Part shown: positions 33,000 to 43,415 of the stretch, in pieces
Layout: every line of letters starts with the position of its first letter
Numbering within the stretch: the stretch's first letter is position 1
Assembly (NCBI GenBank): GCA_009760855.2
Contig: WPIO01000005.1
Span: 3,496,501 to 3,560,500 of the forward strand
Direction: 5' to 3'
DNA: 64,000 nt
Source: Cristatella mucedo
Taxonomy: Eukaryota > Bryozoa > Phylactolaemata > Cristatellidae
Notes under the pieces: model-generated
Seen by the model: only the letters and a program-made list of their open reading frames with translations
Databases searched by the model: none
What the model was told of the DNA's origin: nothing
Position numbers and translations under genes: made by a program

Positions 33000-34716
33000 A
33001 CCGGTCAGATATATTTGATCTTGGCCCAGTCACTTTCCAGTGATTTGCGATGGATCATAATGGATTGCCGTATTTTCCCGGGCCATTGCCATCGATTGCC
33101 ATGCATTGCCCAAGACTGAGCGGTCAGAGCTGATTGAAAGTATGCGCACGCGCAGTGAGGTGTTACGTGGAATGAGAATTGGAGCTTGGTGCAGCCGATT
33201 TCTCGTCGATTTGCAACGGATTTCAGTATTGGTCTCTGCCATTGCTTTCGATTGGCGTGCATTGTCGACAATTAACGTGCAAAATAGCTTGAAAGTTCTG
33301 CGATTTCAATTTTAGCACAAAGAAAGGGGAAATGCGATGACAATCGGCAATTCTTGCAGCCAATTTAGGGTCGACTTGCCACAGATTGTAATGGATTGCT
33401 GCTTTGAGTCGAGCCATTCCCGTAGATTGCCATGCATTGCCCGAGATTGTACTAGCACAATTGGCTAAAATGATTTGGTTTACTTTAACCAGTGTGCTTT
33501 GCAAAATGCATTCAAAATTAAAGCACTGCAAAATCGATTTCAGGGCATTTTGCATCAGATTGATGTAGATTGCTGTATTGGCCCGGGCCATTGCAGTCGA
33601 TTGCAGTGCATAGACTATTGCATTGCACTACAGAATGGTCGAGGCAATTACAATGAAGTTATACGAGTACGTGATAACAGAAAAGTAGAGCAGCGTGCAA
33701 TCACAATTTGAGCTTCTAGTTTAAGCTTCTTTTCGCTGTGCGGCGGATTGCAGCAGATTTTGGATGATTGTGGTGGATTGCTGTATGGGACCGGGCCGTT
33801 GCCGCTGATTGCAGTGCATTGCATGAGAAGACGCGTGCACAATGGAGCGATATTTTGTGGCTGTCATTTGAACTGACTGTAGTCTTATATGAAATGTCGA
33901 TTAGAGCTTCGCGATGACAATTTGAGGATGATTTGCAGTTGAGTAAAGTGGATTGCAGTAGTTTTCCAGGTCATTTCAGGCGATTGGCACATATCAGGCA
34001 CATTTCAGACACATATCAGGCACATTTCAGGCGATTGGCTACAATATGAGGACGCAGAATTTTTTATTTTACGTGGGTGTGCACACAACACGATGCACTT
34101 TAATATGCAATAAAAACTGGATCTCGGCACGTTAACAAGTTATTTTGATTTTTTGAGGTGGACTCGGTGGATTAAAGTGGATTTCGGTATTGGCCCGGGC
34201 TACTGCAGTCGATTGCAGCGTATTGAAAGACAGTGGCCATAGCCAATGCTAATGAAGTTTTTTAAGTCCAGTTGTCACAGAGTGTGCTGTCATATGCAAT
34301 CAAAAAAGGAGCTTGTCATTCGGTGGATTGTGGTATTGGCCTGGGCCATTGCAATGTTATTTCCATGGACTTCGTGAGAACGCGTGAGAAAAATTCGCGA
34401 AAAATTTTATGGTTACATTGTGCATGTAGCGAAGTTTGATATTCCAAACTTTTTTAAGCTTTGGGCAGCTGATTTCTGGTGGATTTGAAGGTATACACAA
34501 TGTATTTTGGTGGATTGTTGTAGAGGTATCCGGCGTTGAAGCCCATTTGCATAAGTGCGTGTGTGCACACATCGACTTGAAATTTAGTGGATAGATAAAA
34601 TAGAACGTGTGCTACAAAATCAGCCCAAAATTTGAGCTCGGCAACTCTAATGTCTAGTCGATGTTAGCCTAATTAGATTGGAATGCGGTGGATTTCGGTA
34701 GTTTGTCGAACCCTAA
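33000..34716 (+). repeat. G array copy 2 (most complete)
   Basis: Cores at about 33070, 33226, 33400, 33575, 33783, 33958, 34188 and 34333, spacing roughly 145-230 bp. The best core is at 33575 (GTATTGGCCCGGGCCATTGC) and contains the 12-bp palindrome TGGCCCGGGCCA at 33579-33590. A short sub-repeat (CACATATCAGGCACATTTCAG) is at 33990-34035. It ends at TCGAACCC (about 34712), the same endpoint as copy 1, then joins broken LINE sequence. Confidence 0.78.
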
Positions 34717-36190
34717 AACCAGACTGAAAGTTACTAGCAAGGTTTGAAGTTTCAATATATGAGTTCAGCTGGTCTGCCACGACTCGTTCCAGTGTCTTTG
34801 ATAGGAACGGTAGAAGGAAAACTGGGTAGAAGTTGCCCAAGTTCTCTTGATCTAATGTTGCTTTCTTTAGTAGCGGCCTGACTACAGCCTTTTTGAAAAG
34901 TGATGGAACTTGCATGACCTGTTGCTAATGGCATATTTATGATGTTAGTTATGCATGGCAACAGCAGATCAATGCATCGTAGAAGTAGGACAGGGGGAAT
35001 AAGTTCCGAAGGACTAGTAGTCTTCTTTGATTCGTGTAGTTTGGTTCGCACAGTAGGGAACAACGCCACCAGTTTATTGCACGACACATTGAGCCGAAGG
35101 ACGCACGATGATTCATCTAGGAGGACTACAACTGTGAGCCGGCCGACCCTGATGGTGAATCCGCCATCTGTTCACCAGCGGGTTGTGCACTGGCCCCTCT
35201 CGGTGATGCTCCTAACAGCTGTTCACCAGGGGCTTATCAGAGGAGCCTACTACAAACTACCTACTTCGAACTACAATTAAGATATGAACTTCAGGACGAG
35301 GTCACTAGTGACCTTGAATATAGCCATTGAGGCGCTGCATGGTAGTGAGGAACAGAATACCAGGGGAGATGCTGCCATCTTAGGGATAGACTGCCTGATC
35401 CTGTCCATCTTCTTGACAAAGAAGCTAGAGAAGCGATCGGCTCGATCATCAGAGGGATCATTTGGTAAGAAGCTAACCTGGGAGCGGTTGAGGAGATGGT
35501 TAATTTCGACATCAGCATTTTTGGATCGTGCATCTGTGATTAAACAACGTTTCTATAGAAGCTAGACTACGTTTTTGCTAGGATCGATTGGTACTATCTG
35601 CAGCAGTCCTCGTATGCCTTTTGATTAACAGTCAGCCCTGGTTTTGTGCATATTTTTCCAAGCTTGTGCTTAGTAGACCTAGCTAGTTTAACGGCTGTGG
35701 TAAACCATAGGCCGGTAGGGCGAGGGCATGCGGTGCGCTTAGTCAGGGATGCAAACTCGTCGAGCATCATATGCTAGTGTCGTGTTGTTCCTATCTACCA
35801 AATATGACAGGTCGGAAGGGGGAGTAAGCAACAGAGGCGAAGCAGACATTCTCGAGCGACAGCATCGATGTCAAGGGTCTTGAGGTTTCGCGATTCACAG
35901 GTAATTTTAGATGAGGTAGGCATACATCTTAGACTGAATGAGATCTGCATGTAGTCAGATAAGCAGAATTTGGTAATAATTGATGACAAAGTGCATCTGT
36001 GTGAGGAAATTTGGTCGATTGTGGCCCTTGATGTGAGTAGGGCGCTGCACATGAGCCACAAGAGACAGTGAGTCAATCAGTGCATTAACTTCAGTGCTGA
36101 CGGAGTCAGAGAAGTTATCAAAATTAATGTTCAAATCGCCCATAATGAGGAAGTTTAATACACCGTTAATTCGTGACGCTTTTGCGATGT
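34716..36190 (-). mobile_element. LINE family 1 copy: endonuclease end, linker and RT start
   Basis: Minus-strand reading from 36190: MGDLNINFDNFSDSVSTEV and THIKGHNRP, the C-terminal motifs of an AP-type endonuclease; then the linker (35570-35290, IPKMAASPLVF-like) and RT N-terminus PSLFKKAVVRPLLKKATLDQ and RVVADQLNSYIETSNLASNF, where it stops at the G-array boundary. It is the only copy in the window showing the endonuclease, and it lacks its 3' half. An LTR-like element is inserted at 35035-35275. Confidence 0.82.
35035..35275. mobile_element. LTR-like or TIR insertion in LINE 1, 241 bp
   Basis: Interrupts the LINE linker. Ends are TGTAGTTTGGTTCG and CTTCGAACTACA: a perfect 7-bp inverted repeat TGTAGTT/AACTACA that extends imperfectly. 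No coding capacity. Flanks ATTCG and ATTAA give no clear duplication. Could be a small solo LTR or a MITE; no second copy in the window. Confidence 0.5.
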
Positions 36191-36544
36191 AGGTATTTTG
36201 ACAGCGCTGCTTGGAAGTTCAGAACGATCCGTCTTAATGTTTCGCTGAGTGCTGGGGGAATGCTAAGGCTGTACATTGCCTACCGAAAGCCACTTAAGTA
36301 CCACTAAATGCTGTCATAGGTGTGTTTTAGATTTCCTTTTTAATGTTCTCAAGTTAGAGAATGTCGTGACGTCACTCGATGGTTAGTTGCAGGCTTGGGA
36401 GCATCTTAAAGTGCAACAAACGTATCGCGAAAGCAATAACCACAGCGAGACATACTGCTCCGTACCTGTCCGTCATTTGGGACTACTGCTTGCTACCTGT
36501 TTGTCTAGACTGGAAATCTGTCGTTCAGCCTAGGACTACCGGAA

Positions 36545-36770
36545 AAACCATTATAACGCACTTGATAAAGCGCCCTCAAAGAACTTAATCTCTTTCTAGG
36601 CGCTTTACACTTGCTGCTTTGGAAGCACCATCGAATAGTTAGAGGTAGCATGCTCAACAAACAATCAGAATAACACGGTTGGGGTTGATATGCACAGGGT
36701 CAGCATGCAAGTATGGTTGGTTAGTGGCAGCATGGACAGTGACAAAAAGCCCCTCAAATGCTACACCTGG
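36545..36770 (-). mobile_element. LINE family 1, 3' end
   Basis: CACTTGATAAAGCGCCCTCAAAGAACTTAATCTCTTTCTAGGCGCTTTACACTTGC is the exact reverse of the 3' stem-loop; 3' UTR words continue to about 36770 (GTTAGTGGCAGCATGGACAGTG). Confidence 0.85.
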
Positions 36771-36774
36771 TGAA

Positions 36775-37260
36775 GAAAATAGCTGCAAGGCTTGTTAATA
36801 AGTTAAAGAAATTTTGTTTCGTGTATCCTTTTCTAAATAAGTGGCGATAGCTATAGTTTATCAACAGAACAAAGCAAAATTGTATCTCTAACTGCAAGGC
36901 CAGCCATGGCTGGTTTCTATCATTCCTAGTAGAACTGCCGCACCAGCTTCAATCTCCTCCAGCTCTCGACTCACCACCACGAAATATATCAGCTATTCCA
37001 TTAATTCACTTACAGACCAATGGTGACAGAAGCTTTTTTGTAGTTTGTAAACTGCATAGCTCACGTCCGCAGTTCTTTCGCAACAGAATAATCTCTTCTG
37101 CCACTAACTCTTAGTAGTTTCCTGTCAAGCGGTCATGCACTATGCCACTCACTCACTCATCCGACTTTCATCATGACACAGTGATGCTTATTGCTTATCT
37201 TGCATACGATGCAGTTTTTCTGCTATTGTATGGTCTCATAGAACCACTCAGGGTGTGAGG
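36775..37260 (+). mobile_element. LINE family 2 copy, decayed
   Basis: GGTGACAGAAGCTTTTTTGT, CGTCCGCAGTTCTTTCGCAAC, CTATGCCACTCACTCAC and TAGAACTGCCGCACCAGCTTC align with GDRSFS.., LPQFLRND, YATHY and AELLHQFQ of LINE family 2. Several stops. Confidence 0.65.
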
Positions 37261-38029
37261 GGGCTAGGAAAAAATCTCCAGCATACCACACGAGTCAAAA
37301 GTCTTTGTGGCTATTTGAAGACTGGCGGAAACTAATTTCATGTGAAGGCATTCAGAAGAATTCCATAACACTCAATACCTATTGCCCATCGCTCAAAAAT
37401 AAGTTCAAGCGTCAGAGGGATAATATCAAGCTGTTTAATCTTTAACCATCTGAGATCCTAAAAGTATTAGACTAGAATTAAGATCTACGCAAATCTAAAT
37501 ATTCAAAATTTCAGAGACAGCCAATAAAATCTAGTGGCAAACATGATCCATGGCTTATGACCATAGCCCTAACTTTCAAAGCACGTTTCAACGTATTAAA
37601 AACTGTAACAAGCATAAGACGGCACCGACTCAGCGACGAACTTTTGATCCGGCAAGCCATCAAGTCTATTTTGGTGGACGGGCACGTTCATCCGTAGCCG
37701 GATCTATCACAAACATACTTTGCACGTAAACAAGGCAGTGTTCATAAGCCTACTTATTAAGCAATATTAGTGATAATTTCCATTGTTCTTCGGAAGCCGA
37801 GCTGAAGTGTCGTGTTTCGTTATTCTTCTGTGGCTGATCTTAAGTATCACACCCACGTCATACTGCGGCGCGCCTTCGACAGCAACACCTGTGACGCAGC
37901 TTATAACGCACAAGCCTTATAACGGCACCAATTACTATCGGTTGTAAGTGCTCATTAGCGGCTACATAAACTTAAACGTCAGAAATTTCTGTAAATTGTA
38001 TTTGATTCGCCAGACTTATTCTGAATAAT
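37261..38029. other. Unassigned sequence
   Basis: No supported gene. Codons near 37510-37680 (SSGKHDPWLMTIALTFKA) resemble a LINE linker but too weakly to call. Confidence 0.3.
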
Positions 38030-38193
38030 GCTAGCTGATTTAACAGCCTTCTTTTGTATAGCGACAGAAGAGCCTTTACGGCTATCACCACCGCTTACAG
38101 TTGCAATAAAAGATCGCCCACCGCAGGATTCGAACCCACGACCTCGGGGCCGAGGTCGTGAAAAGCAACTGCCTTACCTAATGAGCCATTACG
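38030..38193 (-). repeat. SINE family A copy 3
   Basis: Reverse of the family structure: CTAGCTGATTTAACAGCC, TGTATAGCGACAGAAGAGCC, TTTACGGCTATCACCACCGC, GATCGCCCACCGCAGGATTCGAACCCACGACCTCGG, CTTACCTAATGAGCCAT. B box GGATTCGAACCC (reverse) well preserved. Confidence 0.85.
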
Positions 38194-38793
38194 GAATAGT
38201 AGCAAGCATAACATTGTACAAGGCAACGACTCACCGATCAACAGCTTCAACCTTCACCGACGACTGAGTGTTGGCAACGTAACCGTTACACACAGACGGG
38301 AGATAAAATTAAAAAATCAGACAAAGCTAGAGATAAAGGCGTCAGCTGCTTATGAGTGTAGTCTGGATACACGTCGGTGAGTAACCTGCGGCTTCCTTTG
38401 CTAGCATACAGTGGTTAGGATAGCTTGGTTAACATAAGCCCGATAGGATGTTTCTCGTTCACTAAAGAAATTATAAAAACTACACCGGTATGAACTCACG
38501 TGAAAATCCAACTTTGCATTGTAAGGGCGGCATGAATGTCCTCTTAACTAGCCAATGAGCCGCTCTTAAAGAAGGCAACCTAGAAGCTTTGTCTTAATGT
38601 AGCAAAATTTTGGTAGGATTAAAAATGCAAGAAAGACTTCAAAATAATTTTTTTTTATTATCAAGCGATCTCCAAAATTAATTTAATATAAGCGAAATCA
38701 GCAGCTACCTCCGTTTACGAGACTCGCTTACCAAGGTAGAGTTTTTTGTCGCTGCCCTGCCTTATGTTGGTTACCAGTATCTTTCGCTTCTCA

Positions 38794-38970
38794 AGAGCCG
38801 TGATGGCTCACTGGGTAACGTGGTTGCTTTTCACGACCTCGGTCCCCAAGGTCGTGGGTTTGAATCCTATGGCGGGCGATCCTTTATCGCTGCTGCAAGC
38901 GGTGGTAATAGCCGTAAAGGCTCTTCAGTTGCTATACAAAAGAGGCTGTTAAATCAGCTAGTACTTTACT
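38794..38970 (+). repeat. SINE family A copy 4
   Basis: AGAGCCGTGATGGCTCACTGGG, GGTCGTGGGTTTGAATCCTA, GCGATCCTTTATCGCTGCTG, AGCCGTAAAGGCTCTTC, GCTATACAAAAGAGGCTGTT and AAATCAGCTAGTA. It lies 600 bp from copy 3 in opposite orientation, so the two form an inverted pair. Confidence 0.85.
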
Positions 38971-39936
38971 TTAAGCTCTGAAAGCTCAGTTTGAATTCTC
39001 TGACATTTGAAGGATTTTCCAGGACTCACTTACCCGAGCGTCAGAAACCGATACCGTTAAGACCTTTTTAAAGCTTTTCCAAGAGTTCAATTAATCATTC
39101 ACAGGAGATTCCGGGCAAATAAACCATTTTTTCATTACTTGCTGTGCGCGCCTATGATTCAGTTGGCACGTGGATTCGCCAACCCCATCCCAGTATAACT
39201 CAGCTGCTGTCACAGTTAAGCTGGCTCAAAGTCCCAGACTATCATGAACAACTGCGAGTGGTTGTCGCCACTTTCGCTATAACCATTCGAGTACATTCCG
39301 TGGTAAAATAGGCGCTGCTGCTCCCCCCCCGCCAAGGCTCATGATTTAGGCGTTCATCTGAAAGCACACACGAGGAACACCGCGGGTAAAGGATCCATTC
39401 AAAGTATTTTAAAAAAAGCCCTTTCTCTTGGTAGAACAGTTACCAGGCGATTAACAGATTGTCATACTATAGCTCATACATACTGTAGTGAATCGTGATA
39501 GCTGTGTAACCGTGCAGAAGTTCGTTCCCCAGCTGTCTAACGGTGGGCGGTGTAATGCAGAGCTGCAGCGTGGTTAAAACAGAAGCGGCCACCACTGAGT
39601 GCCAAAAGCAACAGTTTGTTGGGGTCGTGTTAGTAATGGTTACGCGCCGGCGAAAGCGCTTTACGCGCGCACCGGACCGACGGATTTAACTGAGCGAACT
39701 CCCGAAGCCAGATTATTATAAACTACCCTACGCATTTACGCGGCTCGCGCTGGACCGACAGAGATAACTGGCAGAGAACTCCCGAAGCCCGACTACAATA
39801 AGGTACCCTACATTTGCGTCGCTAGCGACGGTCTTGGCCCCGAAGGCGGAGCGCTACAGCACCCAAAGATACGAGCTGCTAACTGAGTAGCCGGCAGAAC
39901 ACAACTTCGAAGCCTAAGTTGCACTTAGCTGTTATA
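38971..39936. other. Unassigned sequence
   Basis: No gene or known repeat. Two imperfect direct repeats of about 90 bp sit at about 39655-39735 and 39735-39800 (GCGCnnACCGGACCGACGGA / CGCGCTGGACCGACAGAGAT with CTCCCGAAGCC following). Confidence 0.35.
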
Positions 39937-40665
39937 ATAATAATAATAATACACTTGATAGAGCACCCTCAGAGAAAACAGTCTCTTTCTAGGCGCTTTA
40001 CATTTGCTGCAGAGGAAACATGACTGAATGGTCAGTGGTATCGTGCTTGATAAACAACATGAATAGCATAGTTAGAGGTGACATGCACTGTGTCAAAATA
40101 CTAGCTGATTCAGCAGCCTCTTTTGTATAGCGACGGAAGAGCCTTTACGGCTATCGCCACCGCTTGCAGGTGAGATAAAGAATCACATACCACAGGATTC
40201 GAACCAACGACCTCGGAGGTCGTGAAAAGCAAACACCTTACCTAGTGAGCCATGCAAGTGTGGTAAGAGGCAGCATGCAGCAGTGTCAGCACGCCTAAGC
40301 ATATAAAGGACGAATCACACTGACCCACTACATGCTATCATAAAAAGGTGCGTTTTTAAATGTGGTCAAGTCAGGGGATGTCGTGGCGCAATTCGGGAGT
40401 GAGTTCCAGGCTTTGGAAGCATACGAACTAAATGCACGGTCTCTAAAAGATTTGAGATTTGTACGAGGTATAGGTCAACAGTTAGTTTCCGAAAAGCGGG
40501 TGGTACGATGCTTGACCTGGTGGGGGAGTATATCTGATAGGTAGGCTGAAGCTAAAGAATGAAGGGACCTAAAATTGAGTGACAAAACCTTAAAGTCGAT
40601 CCGTTGTTTGACTGGTAGCCAGTGCAGGTCAGCGAGAAGTGGTCTGATGTGGCAACAGACAAGCC
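39937..40665 (-). mobile_element. LINE family 1, 3' end with nested SINE A
   Basis: Begins (on plus) with ATAATAATAATAATACACTTGATAGAGCACCCTCAGAG and the stem-loop reverse. The 3' UTR is split by SINE A at 40099-40253 and resumes GCAAGTGTGGTAAGAGGCAGC. The C-terminal coding region follows up to GTGGCAACAGACAAGCCTAGC at about 40665, where G array copy 3 begins. Confidence 0.85.
40099..40253 (-). repeat. SINE family A copy 5 (nested in LINE 1)
   Basis: ATACTAGCTGATTCAGCAGCC ... TGTATAGCGACGGAAGAGCC ... CACAGGATTCGAACCAACGACC ... CTTACCTAGTGAGCCATG, reverse orientation, dividing an otherwise continuous LINE 3' UTR. Confidence 0.85.
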
Positions 40666-40669
40666 TAGC

Positions 40670-43130
40670 TGTTCGTCGCTGTAGGTTCGACTCTCGTGCT
40701 CTCGAGGCGTATTCTCGTGTCGGCTACGGAAGCTGCCAATTTAGTAACAACTTGCCACGTATTGTAGTGGATTGCTGCTTCGAGCCGAGCCGTTGTCATA
40801 GATTGCCATGCACTGCCCGAGATTGTACGAGCGCAATTGCTTAAATGATGTGGTTGACTTTAACCAGTGTGCTTTGTAACATGCATTAAAAATTGCAGCA
40901 TTGTAAAACCTATTTCAGGGCATTGTGCATCAGATTGCTGTAAATTAAGGTATTGGGCCGGGCCATTGCAGTCAATTACAGTAAATTGCTGCTGATTGAT
41001 CGAGGTGATTGTAGTGAAATTGAGGGATTACACAATAACCAAAAATTAGAGCAACGTGCAATCACTATTAGAGCTTAAAGTGTACGTATTCTGGTCGTTT
41101 TTCGGCGGGTTGCGGTACATTGACGTACTGGCCCGGGCAGTTGCAATCGATTGCAGTGCATTGCTGCAGAAGGCCAAGGCAATTCCAGTGCAGTTATGCG
41201 AGTACACAATAACCGAAGAGTAGAGCAGCGTGCACAGTCATAATTACAGCTTCTAGTGTACGCGTTCCGGTCGCTGTGGAGCAGACTGCAGTGGATTTCG
41301 GCGGATCGTGGTGGATTGCGGCATGAGACCCGGCCGTTGCAGTTGATTGAAATTCATTGCCTGCGAACGCGTGTGCACAATGAAGCAAAATTTTGTGGGT
41401 GCTCTTTGAACTGAGTATATTCCTATATGCAATGTCAATCTGAGTTTCGCGATGGCGATTTGAGGATGATTTGGGGTGGAATAGAGTGGATTGAGGTAGT
41501 TTTCCAGATCTTTTCAGGCGATTGCCGCCCATTGCCACAGTGCGAGGATGCACAATTCTTTTTATTTTACGTGATTGTAATGTAATGTAATGTATCTCCG
41601 TCAGTAACTCCACAAAGTCATAAAGACCATGTGGGTGTTACGCAGGAGAGTTTTATATAGCGCACTCACAGCCTAAGCGGCTTTCGGTACGCATTCGGTA
41701 CCCAACAGACTTCGTCTCACGCAACAAAGAGAAAGTGGGAAGCATAGCAGAGTCAGGAGAGCAGTTGAGGTAGTGAGTAGCATAGAAGTAGCAGTTCAGG
41801 ACCGCTGAAAAAGATGTGCCATAGTCGGCAGTTGGAGAGTAGATGTCGTTGCGCAAGAATTGTGGAAGCGAGTTCCACAGTCTAGGACCTGCAGAGCTAA
41901 AGCTTCTGTCGCCAACTGTCTTTAAGCAGAGGAATGGGACAGCTAATTTATTGTCCACACAGGACCTGAAGGCGCGAACAGGCTGAAACTGATGCAGCAG
42001 TTCAGCTAGGTACGAAGGAGCCAAGCCGTGGCGGGCCTTGTGGGTCAGCGTAAGAACTTTGCTCTGTATCCTTTGCTCAACCGGCAACCATCCTAGCTCT
42101 TCCAGCAAAGGCGACACGTGCTCAAACCGCTGGGACTTGAAGACCAGCCTTGCAGCCATATTCATAGTCCGCTGTAGTGGCATAATAGCTTTATTTGGTA
42201 GCCCAGCCAAAAGGGAATTACAATAATCAAGCCGAGACAGAACTAAAGAGCTAGTTAAATTTTTTACAAGCCACTGTGGGAGACAGCTTCTAATCTTGGA
42301 TAGGGATCGGATGTGATGGCTAGCTGTAGAGGCAGTCTTCTGAATGAAGCTTTTGAAATTGAGGCAGCTGTCGAACACGACACCTAGATTACGAGCATGT
42401 GGTGAAGGTCGTACAATAGCATCACCTATTAGAACAGCAAAGCCTTTTAATCCAGCCACACGCTTAGGGTGTCCTATGAGAAGCAGTTCGCACAGCACGG
42501 TGCAATTTAATATGCAATAAAAACTGGAGCTCGGCGCAATTTATTTCGATTCATTACGCGATGGATTTTGTGGATTGAAGTGGATTGCCCTATTGACCCG
42601 GGCTACTGCAGTCGATTGCAGTGCATTACACAAGAACGGCCGTGCCAATGCAAGTGAAATTTTTCAAATGCAGTTTTCGCAGAGTGCGCTGTCATATGCA
42701 ATCAAAAAAGGAGCTTTTTGATAAGGATTTCTTTCATTGCATGGTGGCATGCAGTGGATTGCGGTGTTGGCCTGGGTCACTGCAATCTTATTTCAGTGGA
42801 CTTCGTGAGAACGCTTGAGCGGAAACGTGCGAAAATTTTCTACATGTACATTGTGTGAGTTTGATGTTCCAAACTGTTTGGAGCTATTTGCAGCTGATTT
42901 GTGGTGGATTCGACGGGAACTAGAATGGATTGCGGTACAGGCGTCCGGCGTGAAAGCTCATTTACATAAGCACGCGTGCGAGCAGCGAAATGAAATTCGG
43001 TGGACAGGTAAATTCGAATGTGGACTACAGTATCAACGAAAAATATGAGCGCGGAAATCCTCAAGTCTGGTCGTTGGTTGCCTAGTTAGAGCGGATTTCG
43101 GTGGACTGCTGTCCGGAAGTCAATACCAGG
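40670..43130 (+). repeat. G array copy 3, split by a LINE 2 insertion
   Basis: Left part 40690-41577 aligns with 33345-34080, with one extra monomer (41020-41230). Right part 42498-43130 aligns with 34085-34700. Cores at about 40782, 40950, 41127, 41322, 41495, then 42590 and 42760. The LINE insertion falls in ACGTGATTG / CACAGCACGG, uninterrupted in the other arrays as TGTGCACACA.CAC. Confidence 0.78.
41578..42497 (-). mobile_element. LINE family 2 copy nested in G array copy 3
   Basis: The minus-strand frame 42498..41653 (281 codons) is uninterrupted: HARNLGVVFDSCLNFKSFIQ, RSLSKIRSCLPQWLVK, SRLDYCNSLLAGLP, WLPVEQRIQSKVLTLTHKAR, RLWNSLPQFLRN, ending ECAI before the stop. The tail is TGTAATGTAATGTAATGTAT at 41578-41597. 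It lacks the catalytic box upstream, so it is 5'-truncated and non-autonomous. Nearly identical to the 19046-19866 copy, indicating recent activity. Confidence 0.9.
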
Positions 43131-43288
43131 GCGCCCCTCCCGGTAGATGCAGGTGGGGACCAGCGGAACTTCGCGTTCCTGTAGGAATCGACCAGAGCCA
43201 ACTAGAGCCAGCCAGAGCGTCGGGCTATGAGAAGGACGGACAGTAGGCGTTAACTGCCGAATGCTTTTGGCTTAATATCATGTATTAT

Positions 43289-43415
43289 AATTTACTCGTA
43301 CAGAGCCCTAAGAGCTTATTCTCTATACACGCCCTTTGCATTTGCCACAGGGCTCGAGGTCACGACCCTGGCCATGTAGTGCATGCGCCTTACCCCTTGA
43401 CCAAACCAGTGATTA
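43289..43415 (-). repeat. SINE family B copy 4
   Basis: TTTACTCGTACAGAGCCCTAAGAG...CACGCCCTTTGCATTTGCC...GGGCTCGAGGTCACGACCCTGGCC...CTTACCCCTTGACCAAACCAGTG, reverse orientation, more diverged head than copy 1. Confidence 0.68.

Noticed and set aside
37510-37680. LINE linker-like coding text (HDPWLMTIALTFKA)
   Set aside because: Similarity to a linker is only compositional; too short to assign.
12470-43130. G arrays as Helitrons
   Set aside because: I found no TC start, no CTRR end with a 3' hairpin, and no AT insertion site at the shared boundary, though the left end is not well defined.
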